Positions 44,332 to 54,479 of a stretch of 64,000 nt of DNA are shown here, piece by piece. A program made the position numbers and the translations under genes. The DNA is from Anastrepha obliqua (Eukaryota; Arthropoda; Insecta; Diptera; Tephritidae): the NCBI RefSeq assembly GCF_027943255.1, contig NC_072895.1, forward strand, positions 45,172,001-45,236,000. The letters are read 5' to 3'. Under the pieces are notes generated by a model. That model did no database searches and was not told where the DNA came from. It saw nothing but the letters and a program-made list of their open reading frames with translations. Position 1 is the first letter of the stretch; each line of letters begins with the position of its first letter.

Positions 44332-45547
44332 CGAGGGGTGCCTTTTATATGTCGGGATTTGGCAACCCTGGTGTTGCAATCTGGCAACTGACAGCTGTAT
44401 CGCAAAGTTTGACATTTTTTGGCTTTCACGTACTCAGAACGTTTTGAAATACCAGCACTATTTGTGTTGCTTACAGTAACTTAAAAGATTCATCTCGGTC
44501 CAAAAATGGAATTAAATCGTGAACATTTTCGTGCGATTATTTTTTACAACTTTCGACGTGGAGTAACTCAGCAACATTGCATGGATGAACTTAATTTATT
44601 TTTTGGCGATGAAGCTCCATCAAGGACCAGTGTTTATCGATGGTATGGAGAATTCAATCGTGGTCGTAGTTCACTCCAAGACGAATTTCGTGAAGGTCGT
44701 CCAGAATCAGTTGTTCCGAAAACCATTGATGTTGTGCGCGAACTGATATTGCAAGATCGTCATGTGACCTATCGTGAGATTGAGACAATCTTAGGCATTA
44801 GTGGGGCCAGCATACATTCAATATTGCATAAGCATTTGACTGTCAAAAAATTTGTTCGCGTTGGATCCCACACAATTTGTCAATCGCTCAAAACAAGGCT
44901 CGTGTCGATTGGTCGAAGGAAATGCTCAAAAAATACGATCGCGGGGCTTCGAAACACGTCTATGACATCGTGACAGGTGATGAATTATGGATTTACGCGT
45001 ATGAGCCCGAAAGTAAACAGCAGTCGACTGTATGGGTGTTTCAAGATGAGCCAAATCCAACAAAAGTTGTTCGCGCACGAAGCACTTCCAAGCAAATGGT
45101 CGCCTGTTTTTTCGGAAAAACTGGACATGTCGCAACCGTACCACTAGAACAACGCAGAACAGTAAATTCTGAGTGATACACAACCATTTGTTGTCTTCCA
45201 AGAAATTAGGAAAACCAATCGCCAAAGACGGATCACTCTTCACCAGGACAATGCGAGCTCTCACACATCGGCTCAAACAATTGCATTTTTGAGCACCCAA
45301 AACATAGAATTAATGGGTAATCCGCCGCATAGTCCTGACTTGGCACCGAATGACTTCTTTTTATTCCCGTACGTAAAAACCAAACTGAGAGGTCAACGTT
45401 TTTCGACACCTCATTCGACAATTGGTTCAAACGCGTGCAAAAGTATATAGATCTTCATGGAGCATATTTTGAAAAACAATAAAGTGATTTTCGATGATTA
45501 AAATTTGTTTTTGTTCTCTAATCCCGAAATATAAAAGGCACCCCTCG
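44332..45547 (+). mobile_element. Mariner inserted in the DD41D remnant, 1216 bp
   Basis: Left end CGAGGGGTGCCTTTTATATG (44332). The right end on minus is CGAGGGGTGCCTTTTATATT (45547). TA lies at 44330-44331 and 45548-45549. It is slightly short because of a deletion near the C-terminus. Confidence 0.93.
44506..45483 (+). pseudogene. Mariner transposase (DD34D), frameshifted
   Basis: MELNREHFRAIIFYNFRRGV opens the frame. HTH parts are SRTSVYRWYGEFNRGRSSLQ and REIETILGISGASIHSIL. A one-base loss in an A run near 44850 shifts frame (VKKFVRVG instead of VKKICSRW). The next frame has YDIVTGDELWIYAYEPESKQ (D1) and VWVFQDEPNP, with a stop at 45174 (NSE*) and another indel. HQDNASSHTSAQTI (D2) and HSPDLAPNDFFLF (D3) follow, 34 residues apart. 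A ~70-bp deletion near 45410 then joins RFSTPH to FDNWFKRVQKYIDLHGAYFE at the C-terminus. All three Asp residues are kept. Confidence 0.9.
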
Positions 45548-45766
45548 TACCATAAGTCGTTCTGAGCGCGCGATGAATAGTTTCCACAAAGCGTCGTTTT
45601 TCGCAATACAATTGAACGATTTGTAAACTTTATTGAGGCGTAAGTCTTTCCGTAATGAAATGTCAATGAATAATGAAAAAAATATGTATTTAGTTTGATA
45701 ATAGTCTCCCGTGGCCTGTCAAAAAACCCCTATTGCAAAGAGTACCTCCCACCTGATCACCTTTTA

Positions 45767-46110
45767 TAAGCAAACTTGTAAAAAAATGTTTAAGTCGAGT
45801 CTTGTCTTCCTTCGTCTATCCTTTTCCTTAATGTGAGATATACCAACTTTTAATTTTTTTATTGGAAAGTTCATCCTTCGTTAAGCATCTCACCCCCATG
45901 CGTTCCCATGCATTTTCATTTCCTTTTAAAAATGCTTTACGAAAGCTTAAGGAACCGTAAAAATACAGTTCAATTCATTACCAATTCCTCAACTATGCAT
46001 TCCAAATTCTACCATATATGCATGTGTGAGGTGCATTCCAAAGGAAAGTAGATTTTCTTTAAGTAGTAAATAAAAGTTTTTTGTTCCTGCGGCTACTCGT
46101 CACTTATACA
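45767..46110. other. No gene recognised
   Basis: AT-rich spacer. Confidence 0.4.
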
Positions 46111-46112
46111 TA

Positions 46113-46370
46113 TCGCACCCTAAATACAAAAGGGTCACAACTCAAAATTTTCCACACTCGAGCTTGACTTGTTTACAGTAGCACAGAAAACAAACTATGT
46201 GACATATCACGCTGAAATTTGCCATGTAAGCTTATAACAGTCCTACCGAAAAACAAAAAAATTATTATTTATGCCATATGTCATTCGCGGACCGTTTTAT
46301 TGATAACGTCTTGTTCATATTTGAGCGAAGGTACATTTTGAGTTGTGACCTTTTTGTATTTAGGGTGCGA
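46113..46370. mobile_element. 258-bp MITE with near-perfect 36-bp TIRs and TA duplication
   Basis: Left TCGCACCCTAAATACAAAAG from 46113, continuing GGTCACAACTCAAAAT. The right end on minus from 46370 is TCGCACCCTAAATACAAAAA, then GGTCACAACTCAAAAT: one mismatch in 36. TA flanks both ends (46111-46112, 46371-46372). No coding capacity. Confidence 0.9.
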
Positions 46371-46372
46371 TA

Positions 46373-47379
46373 TATGTTATTGGATATCACTTCTTCTCAT
46401 GCCACCCTTGAGTTCTGTCAGGAAATATTAATCATCGTCATATACTTACGTACTTACTTTATCAGTTCAAGCAATTCTTTAATAGTCTTCCCCTTTTTTA
46501 AAACAAAACACACATCCCAACACATCCTAAGGACACAGTTGACAGTACATTAGTGAAGTGGCTAGCTTTCCAACGCTAATGGCATTAGCTTTACAATATC
46601 AGTGGAAATTAAGGAAATCAATCTCGAGATCCCGGAATTTCGGTAAGGCATGAAAATTTCGGGACTATTAATCACGGTATTTTCGGGACTCGTAATTAAA
46701 ATATATGAACTTTCTTTCAGCCACAAAATATTTGTGTTTGTTTAGTTTTTCAATATTTTGCACGACCTTTTTTCGGCATGCCTTAAATTACTTTTCATTA
46801 TCGTATAAATTTGTAATCACGAAATTGTAATGATGAAAAATATTAGGATCTTAAAAATCAGTAAAAGCATTGCGCTCATTGTTTACTCTGGAATATACCT
46901 CGTATGTGTGCGTATAGCTTCAGCAACCTAAGTTGAGTGTTATAAAGCAGGAAAATAATTTTAACAGAAGTAACAATAGAATTTTGTAGGTGGATTTGAA
47001 GTATTATAAGCCATCCCCCCTTTCAAAATTCAAAATTATTATTCTTTACAGTAACTATTTCTGTGCTTTTAAGTCTGATATTTATTCGGTTTGGCGTATT
47101 TACTCAAAAATCTTTACTTAACACTAGAACTGGTTCGTTCAAAATTCACTCTAAATATAAGAATCTTATTACTTTTTATTTTTTCTTTCATATATACACC
47201 CATAGTAAAAAGTATTTAAACAACTGTATTGAAAAATGTTGTTGTTCAAATATTTGAAGTATGCTTACTTATGCAAATTCAAAGACAATAACGGTATATT
47301 TCAAATTTAATTTAAATTTACGCGAAATTTCAGCTTTCGAATTTCGAGTCGGAGCCAAATGGAGCCCTTACCTTGATTC
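46373..47379. other. No gene recognised
   Basis: AT-rich with chance frames only (46278-46553 and 47063-47257 lack domains). Confidence 0.4.
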
Positions 47380-47383
47380 TTAA

Positions 47384-48826
47384 TGGGTCCCGTGGTCTAG
47401 AAAAAATAATCAAAAGCGATATGTGATTTTTTTAGGCTTTTTATTTCACTTCTTTTACACACAAAAATAAAAAAAAATTAATTTTAATAATTTTAAAAAT
47501 GGTTCAGAATTTGACCCTCCCGATAAATTTGACCTGAACGGTGCTGTCTATTTTGGCTCTTCATAATTAGAAAAGCTGAAGCTTGTGAAATTACTCGTCA
47601 AAATTTCAAGCCAATCAGAGCAAAGCTGAGGGAGTTTTAACCCCTTTACTGGAAGGTAATATGTCAAAGTTTCAGCCAATCACAGCAAAATTGAGTGAGT
47701 TACAGAAATTTTTCGGAGGAGATTTCACAGTTTTGTTGTTTGACAACCGATTTTCATAATTTTTGCATATTTGGAAAGGCTGAAGCTTCTGGAATTACGT
47801 GACGAAATTTCAAGCCAAACAGAATAGAGGTAAGGGAGTTATAACACTTTTATTGGAAGGTAATATGTGAAAGTTTCAGGCCAATCAGAGCAAAATTGAG
47901 TGAGTTACAGCAATTTTTCAGAGGAGATTTCACAGCTTTGTTATTTCACGCCCGATTTTCATGATTTTTGCATATTTAGAAAGTCTGAAGCTTCTGCAAT
48001 TACCCGTCGCAGTTTCAAGCCAATCAAAGCGAAACTGAGCAAGTCATCGAATTCTTACTGGAAGGTAATACGTCAAAGTTTCAGACCAATCAGAGCAAAC
48101 TTCTGGGAGTTACAGTAATTCTTCCAAGGAGATTTCATAGCTTTATTTTTTGACAGCCGATTTTCATGATTTTTCGATATTTGAAGAGTCTAAAGCTTCT
48201 GGAATTGCGTGCCGAAATTTCAAGCCAATCAGAATAGAGCTGTCAAAGTTTCAGGCCAATCAGAGAAAAATTGAGGGAATTACAGCAATTATTCGGATTT
48301 CACAGTTTTGTTGCTTGACAACCGATTTTCATGGTTTTTCTAATTTTCGCTTCTATTTATCTAAAACACAAAAACTAAAAAAGTTATTAATGAGTATGAC
48401 TGTAGCTATGTCCCGAATGGAATACAAAAAAATTGACAAAATGGCGCGGTTTTGAATCTGACACTCTAAAAATCGGTTTTTTTTTGAGTTGTTAATAAAA
48501 GAATACGAAATAATAGAAATAATGTAGTACGGGCAATAGCCATTGATATTGTGAGCAACATATTAAAATCTCGGATGATTCGGTTGAATAGTTTTTTTTT
48601 TTTTGTTTTTGACAACACCAGAACGAAAAAAGTCGTTTCAAGATAAATGAGTTTAAAATTCGAGTTACAGAAGCTCGCGGACCGCTCTCCATCTAGTTAA
48701 AGGGCTGTGGAAGATATAATATTGGGAATTTCCGCGTGAAAACTTCACAGTATATTCTTTAGATACTATGCTTTTGAAATATAGAAAAAAAACAAAACAT
48801 CGATTTTTTGAAGTTTCTAGACCACG
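47384..48826. mobile_element. Non-autonomous TTAA element, long form with internal satellite
   Basis: It starts after TTAA (47380-47383) with TGGGTCCCGTGGTCTAGAAA. The right end carries TTTCTAGACCACG (48814-48826), the inverse of CGTGGTCTAGAAA. The right-hand TTAA is not preserved. The outer 190 bp at left and 490 bp at right align with 35833-36485. The middle (47560-48345) is a tandem array absent from that copy. Confidence 0.7.
47575..48345. repeat. ~205-bp tandem array, 4 units, CCAAT-rich
   Basis: Units start at CTGAAGCTT-like sites 47575, 47779, 47984 and 48189 (spacing 204, 205, 205). The last unit is short. Each unit has two copies of a (A/G)(G/C)CCAATCA(G/C)AG-like block followed by AAA-TGAG-GAGTTA, giving about eight blocks, nearly all with a CCAAT core. 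Confidence 0.85.
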
Positions 48827-49085
48827 AATTGAGCGAATTGAATTGAAATTTAAGCGAAAATATTGGCTAACTTTTAAAAATATATTATATTATAATATTC
48901 CCGTATTCGTATTCCCAAATCAGAGCACAATTAAACTTCAATTCATTTCCTTTGTGGAAATTATATCTCAGTTTGATGGAAGGCTCCTCTTAAAAAACTT
49001 TAATTTTTGGATGAGCACCTTTTTAGTAATTTTTTAACGTCAATACAAACCAAAGTTTAAAGGCTTGGAAAAGTAAGTAGGTGAC
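48827..49085. other. No gene recognised
   Basis: AT-rich flank. Confidence 0.3.
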
Positions 49086-49089
49086 CACC

Positions 49090-49340
49090 AAATCGAAAAG
49101 CATTTTAGATTCTACGAACTTAAATATTTTACTAAAGATTTCATTCACCAAAAATTATAAGTTCCAACCTTAGAAAAACTGTTTTTTGTCGTTGTCCGTT
49201 GAGTTTGCGCCACCATGATGTGCTCCATTCAGGTGCAACTTCGTCTAGGAGAATAAGAAAAGGTCGCATAGCGCAATATCAAGACAACAGGGTAGATGCG
49301 GGAACGTTGGACTATCTTTGATATCAAAAACTCTTCCTTA
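49090..49340 (-). pseudogene. Mariner-family transposase fragment
   Basis: The minus strand reads SPTFPHLPCCLDIALCDLFL, then FS*TKLHLNGAHHGGAN, resembling 'PPYSPDLAxCDFFLFPKxKxHLKG' around the third catalytic Asp. Other parts are unreadable. Confidence 0.45.
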
Positions 49341-49585
49341 ATGAGTGAGAAATGAACCAGCGCATAACGGCAGGAGCAAGATCCAAACGTTCTGAGGAAA
49401 TTCACGTCGCAGCTGCCCCGTCTATACTTTTTTCACGGAATTGGTTGCACAGAAACTTATTACCAAATGTTTACAATTTATTTGTTTTTTATTTAACTTT
49501 AATAATTTTTTTATGTAAATACATATAGTTCATGAAACGCCAGATTATAGCAATTTTTTTCTAACAGCGTTCTCCCCTTGGCAGC
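49341..49585. other. No gene recognised
   Basis: AT-rich. Confidence 0.3.
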
Positions 49586-49700
49586 AAATTTCAAACCACA
49601 GAGTGTATTTTTGCCATGAAAGAGCTCCTCATAAAAAACCATCTGCCGTTCGGAGTCAGCGAAACACCCTGCAAAGAGTGTAAGGGCCAATTAATATTAT
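49586..49700 (+). repeat. SINE body/tail fragment
   Basis: ATGAAAGAGCTCCTCATAAA, then CCATCTGCCGTTCGGAGTC and GTGTAAGGGCCAATTAAT match the 3' half of the SINE at 57851. Confidence 0.65.
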
Positions 49701-51127
49701 TATTTTATTTTAGTTCATTCTACCACAGAAACCATATGAATCCAAGTTTTTATTATTTTTTTTTTATTAAAAAAGTTAAAAAAATTTCATAATAATTTGG
49801 AACTTTTTAATCAGAATTTTTAGAAAAATTTCGAGTATCCCCATTGACTATCGGACTATGAAATTTGGGAAGCTTTTGCAATATATTCTTGGGTTTTTGT
49901 TTTCTAACAAAATAAAAAAATTTCGATCGTTTTATGGAGAAAATGTAGAAGACCGTCAACAAAACTAAAAAATGTCAAAAATCAGCGCCATTTGAAACTT
50001 GCACTTTATTATGCCAAAACTCAATGACTATAAAACTGCATGCCGAAAATTTTTCAAAAAATTCCGATTAAAAAGTTTGAAACTAAAATGGAATTTTTTT
50101 AATTTTTTTTTTTGTTTTTAATTTTTACAGAGTTTGAAACTTGTTTGGTTTTTGTAGAAGAATGAACTTTATTTGGAAAAAAATTAATAAAAACTGTAGT
50201 TATTAAACGTACTGTATGGGCCGTATTTAAACATTAATATATTATTATTATTATAATTATTATAAATTATTCTTTTTTCATTCCAATATCCCGCGAAATC
50301 GTTTGCCATAGTAAAGCTTTACTTCTTTTCAGTCAAAAACGATGGCGTACTTAGTCATACTTCGGGCATGACTTGTATTATTTATAAGCTCCTAAGTAAT
50401 ACATTCTCTAGTTGTCACTATAATTTTCTAAATGCGGCGAAATCAATAAACAGGTTTTATTTCGAACTGTGAATTGAGTGCGAAATCAAATTGTAATCTT
50501 AATTGCACGCTCTTTTCAAATTTTAGAGATGCTTGCTTTTATGTATTTTTCATTATTTTTTTTTTTTTTTGTTATTTCTTATCACTTTCAACGATGCTAC
50601 TTGCAATCGGGAAGTTTAATTAGAGCTGTTGTATGAATGAGTTTGCATGTTTAAATCGGAGGTAAAAGGCATGCAATTTTTTACCTTTCCATTAAACAGT
50701 AGAGCCGGCTGTATGGTTGTTATTGTTTTTTTTTTGTATTTCCAGTTGACATTGATGAATAATGTTTAGCACCGCAGCAGTTAATTGTATTTATTAAATA
50801 CACAAGCCCTTATCCTCAAGTGCTTGGATTCTGATTCTCCATTGCTATGACCAAGGAAGAGAGAGAGAAAATTAACTCTGCAATAGTCAGGAAAGTTCTT
50901 CTCCACGCTTCATTTGCTATGGTTTCTCATTCTAGGACGCATTTATACTTCTGCGTATAAATTACTGCATTTGTTCAAGTTTTGTTGTTCCCATTTCTTA
51001 TGTATGTCAGTTAATTAATGTGGTTTATTCAAGCAAATGCTGGTATAGAAGCCAGTAAACTATTATAAATATTTACATACAAATATGCTTATATAAAAAT
51101 TAATGCTTATTTATTCTGCGTGTACTC
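49701..51127. other. No gene recognised
   Basis: AT-rich. It contains TAT/ATT microsatellite text near 50240 and an inverted copy of a dispersed repeat near 49985. Confidence 0.4.
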
Positions 51128-51985
51128 CTAAGCCATTGAACCGACTGCGATAAAAACTTGATTAATTGTAGTGAGTTTATAAGTTTGTTTATATCCGGAA
51201 AGCGGTGCTATAGTCAAGGTATTTCTAAAAACTACATTTTCAGTAAATTTGCAGTGAAGGTAACAAAATCTGTCAATGTCTTTAATGAGCTGACCATCAA
51301 TTGAGAGCGGGTTTACATTTGATGCGCCGATATGCATAAGTTTATATTTTCGTGTATTGATTTTAAGACCGAATTTTGCAGCTTTCTCCGCGGCAAATCA
51401 GCGTAAACAATGTCTTCGAAAAACTCATTTGTACTCCAGCGGATGCCAAAGGACATTTGGTTGTTTGTTGCCGCGAGAGCTGAATGCAAAAGTGGTATGA
51501 AGAGAGTGGTTGACAAAATGCATACTTCTTTCACTCCTCTGGAGATGTTAAAGGGTGCACTTTCTCGTCCATTGAAGCGAACTGTAATATCGGGTTTCTG
51601 CACAGCTCGCTAATCAAGCCAACTTTCTTCTCTGGAATGTCTTTGTTTGCTTTCAACAAGATCACCTTTTTTTGGGAATTACTCCTCTTTTCTATTCCGA
51701 GGGGAAGACATTTGTAGCCCAGGCTTTCAACAAGATCACCTTTTTTTGGGAATCACTCCTCTTTTCTATTCCGAGGGGAAGACATTTGTAGCCCAGGCTT
51801 TTCTGATGATGTTTGTGATAGCTCGAGCAATAGCATTTGATCCATATCGAAGCAGCTCAGTTGGAATTTTATTTCAGCCAGCTGTTTTGCCATTCTTAAG
51901 TGCCTGCAATGCTAGTTCCACTTATTTAAGGGTTGACAAAGTTTGTAGAACTGTCCTTTCTAGGATTGCGCCGGATTGTAAGGAT
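51128..51985 (-). pseudogene. LINE reverse transcriptase remnant
   Basis: Minus pieces: VDGIPAEL-like IPAELLRYGSNAIARAITNI and IRKAWATNVFPSE (51780-51890), then FNGRESAPFNISRGVKEVCI with LSTTLFIPLLHSAL (motif B region), STNEFFEDIVYADL (motif C, YAD kept, second Asp lost) and LMHIGASNVNPLSIDGQLI. The order fits an RTE/CR1-like RT. A 74-bp tandem duplication lies inside it. Confidence 0.55.
51650..51797. repeat. 74-bp direct tandem duplication
   Basis: CTTTCAACAAGATCACCTTT starts at 51650 and again at 51724. The two units differ at one base (GAATTACTCC against GAATCACTCC). Confidence 0.95.
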
Positions 51986-52189
51986 AACGTTTTTTAACTG
52001 CAGGTGCACGGTTGATGGCGTTTGATCACTGAAAAATTGCCGCGATCGTTGATGCTGGGGATTTTCTAAATAGTTTGGCTCCCTTTACACTTTTATTGCC
52101 TCAATAGGTCTGATATTATTTCCAGGAGATATCAACGACCGCATGCGAGAAGTACTTTTCTTACCCTCAATAAAGTTTGGAGATGCAGC

Positions 52190-52350
52190 AACATCTCACA
52201 GTGCGCAAAAATAAGAACCTTCAACTGCCGCGTCAAGGCAGTGCTATTATATGGTTGCACGACTTGGAGCTTGATGCAGGCAACAAGTCGCAAGCTCCAC
52301 GTTTTTATTAACAGACAAAAACTGCGAATTTTCGGGCCAAACCGTTTATC
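52190..52350 (+). pseudogene. LINE RT thumb fragment, opposite strand to its neighbour
   Basis: The plus strand reads IRTFNCRVKAVLLYGCTTWS, then SRKLHVFINRQKLRIFGP, matching 'KLRIFNTNVKxVLLYGCETWK..RKLQTFINRCLRRI' of RTE/CR1-like RTs. It is head-to-head with the minus-strand RT at 51128-51985. Confidence 0.6.
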
Positions 52351-52609
52351 AAATAAAACCATGTTGGTTATATGAAATTAGACTCTTGGTTGCTTATATA
52401 TTGCATTTTTTCCTTTATACGAGAACTTTGAAATGAGTTTATAATTACAGACATACTTCTTGTTGGCAGACAATACAAGGAATACCTCTGATCTTATCAA
52501 TAGCGATGCCGCAGCTTTTCTAGCCAAGAGTTCTAGGAAAGAAAGTGTATTCAAATGTTTTAATCTAAAAGTTGTTTATTAAAACTTAACTTTAAAAGCT
52601 TTCCATGAC

Positions 52610-54235
52610 AGTAAAGCACTCAATAGGGGGACGCGCCACAGGTGGGACTGCAAGTGGTGGTGTTCTTTCGCCTCTCCTTTAGCTAATTGCTATTGACGAA
52701 GTTCTGAGAATGTTAAATAAGGTTAGTCCTAATGGTAGCGGGTCCATTACCCTCAGTCATGGCTGAGATTCTGTACTAAGTTGCTGTGCTGCTAGTTGCG
52801 GCCTCAGAGTCAACTCTGACAAAACGAAGCTAGTGCTATTTACCTCCATGTGTGAGACTTTCCAGATTAAATAACCACGTTCTCCCGCTTTCATCGGAAG
52901 TTAGGTTTCTGGGACTGATACTTGACTCCAAACTCCATTGGAAACTATGCATTGAAATTCGGCCAGTATAGCTTTTTTTGCCGTTGTCCTAAATCTATGT
53001 TCGGCAAAAAAATGGGGACTTAACCCACAGGCCGCAACGTAATGGCTCTACCAATTCTAACGTATGGATGCATGGTTTGGTTTCCCACCTTCGCCCTTCG
53101 CAAGGGTATAATAAGACTAAACTGGGGAGGGTGCAAAGGCCTGCATATATTGTCATCACCGGGGCATGTAGAACTTCTCACAGTGATGCCCTGAATATCA
53201 TTTTGTACTTACTTCCCATAGACGTTTAGGTTATTTGCTTCTTTCCATCAGATTAAAGGAGGTTGACTTAAGGAGACCATCTCTCAAGAGACTTTGTACC
53301 AATTTTAGGCAGTTCCCGCCGTATTTCTCTGAACTGGAGATCTCTCTATACGCAAACTGAAGTTCGAGGGTCGTGTCAGAGCAGTCTTTCCAACAACAAC
53401 AACGGAGGGAAATCTGTACTGATGCTCGCTGCAAGATGGAAACGGGAGGCGGAACAGGGGTTTTCTCTAAGTTCAATTTGTGTTTTTGCTTAAAACTGCC
53501 GAATACTGCTAATTTTTGTCAATAGTCTCAAAAGTCTTTGCGATACTTCAGGCATGCAAAATGCTTAGGGAACATGGGAGCGAGGAAGAAGTTATTGTAA
53601 CATTTAGTTTCGTTAGTCAAGCCGCGATCAAAGCTCTGCCGACACCATGGTGCAGACCCAAATTGCTGAACTCGTGTAAGGAGGGGAACAAATCTTTTAG
53701 TTGTGCAGGTAACATATCTCTGACTTGGGTACCAGGACATAGGAACAAAGAGGGAAATAAAATTGCTGATGAACTTACCAGGAAAGCGTCGATTGAATTA
53801 GGACTGCCCATTAATCGGCATCGCCTTGACTACTGTTAAAGGGGAACACCCAGTACAATAGACACAATCTTGGGGACCCCACGCCATTCAATTTCCAAAC
53901 CCGTAACTGTGTTTACCGCTCATTGGACGATCGGCACACACGCAGGAAAGCTAGGTTTAACATTTCATCCCCATTGCAGAAGCTGTGAAGACTTTACAGG
54001 GAAGAAAACTGTGGAGCACTTTCTTTGTAAATCTCCGGTTTTGGCAGCCAGACGATTAAAGTCACTTGATGCTCCTTGTCTGTGGCAGTGCTCCCACCTA
54101 AATCCCATCAACCTTCTCCGTTACATCAAAAACTCTAGTTGGTTGAGCTACATATTTGCCTGTTGGAGGTCTCATAATGGTATCAAAAAGGCGCTTTAGA
54201 GTGTACTTCAACCATTTCACCTACCTACCTAAAGC
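52610..54235 (+). pseudogene. Degraded LINE: RT palm, RNase H, Cys/His C-terminus
   Basis: The plus strand has a motif B remnant GGVLSPLL (~52650), RVNSDKTKLVLFTS, SEVRFLGLILDSKLHWKL and AKKWGLNPQA. RNase H retains ISLTWVPGHRNKEGNKIADE and LTRKASIELGLPINRH, while its first half is eroded. The C-terminus is well kept: CRSCEDFTGKKTVEHFLCKS, AARRLKSLDAP, LNPINLLRYIKNSSWL. The catalytic YADD is gone. The 3' end is a short CACCTACCTACCTAAAG tract at 54218-54234. Same family group as 12735, 1800 and 54494. Confidence 0.75.
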
Positions 54236-54239
54236 ACTA

Positions 54240-54479
54240 AAAAATTTGGGACGGCAAAAAATCTTTTTCTACCATTTCAACACAAAATTGGTGTATGTAT
54301 TGCTGTCATGAAAATAGTCTTATAATGCAATTCTGCCAGGAAAAAGTTAAAAAAACCATCTACCATACGCAGCCGGCATATGTAAAACTGTGGGCGTCTG
54401 CATTTATAAGAAAACATAAGGCAGACACTAGAAAATGGAGAACAAGCGCGGCCAAACACCGAACCAAATATAGGCCACA
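54240..54479. other. Pre-insertion flank of the next LINE
   Basis: The short spacer ends with the 14-bp duplicated target at 54480-54493. No gene. Confidence 0.4.

Larger units (their letters stand above)
43680..45764 (-). mobile_element. DD41D-type remnant hosting a mariner insertion
   Basis: Ends AAGGGTGATAA (43680) and (minus) AAAGGTGATCAGG (45764), with TA outside each. Host sequence without the mariner is ~0.87 kb. Minus pieces: FKSFNC/IHRALRTTYG N-terminal text, then MVFSDEAHFWLN (D1) directly after it, then FQQDDGTCHTVREAMDLLRR (D2), IISRLRPVDWP-like text, a degraded D3 and a C-terminus matching 28015-28250. The N-terminal-to-catalytic join shows an internal deletion older than the mariner insertion. 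Confidence 0.75.
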
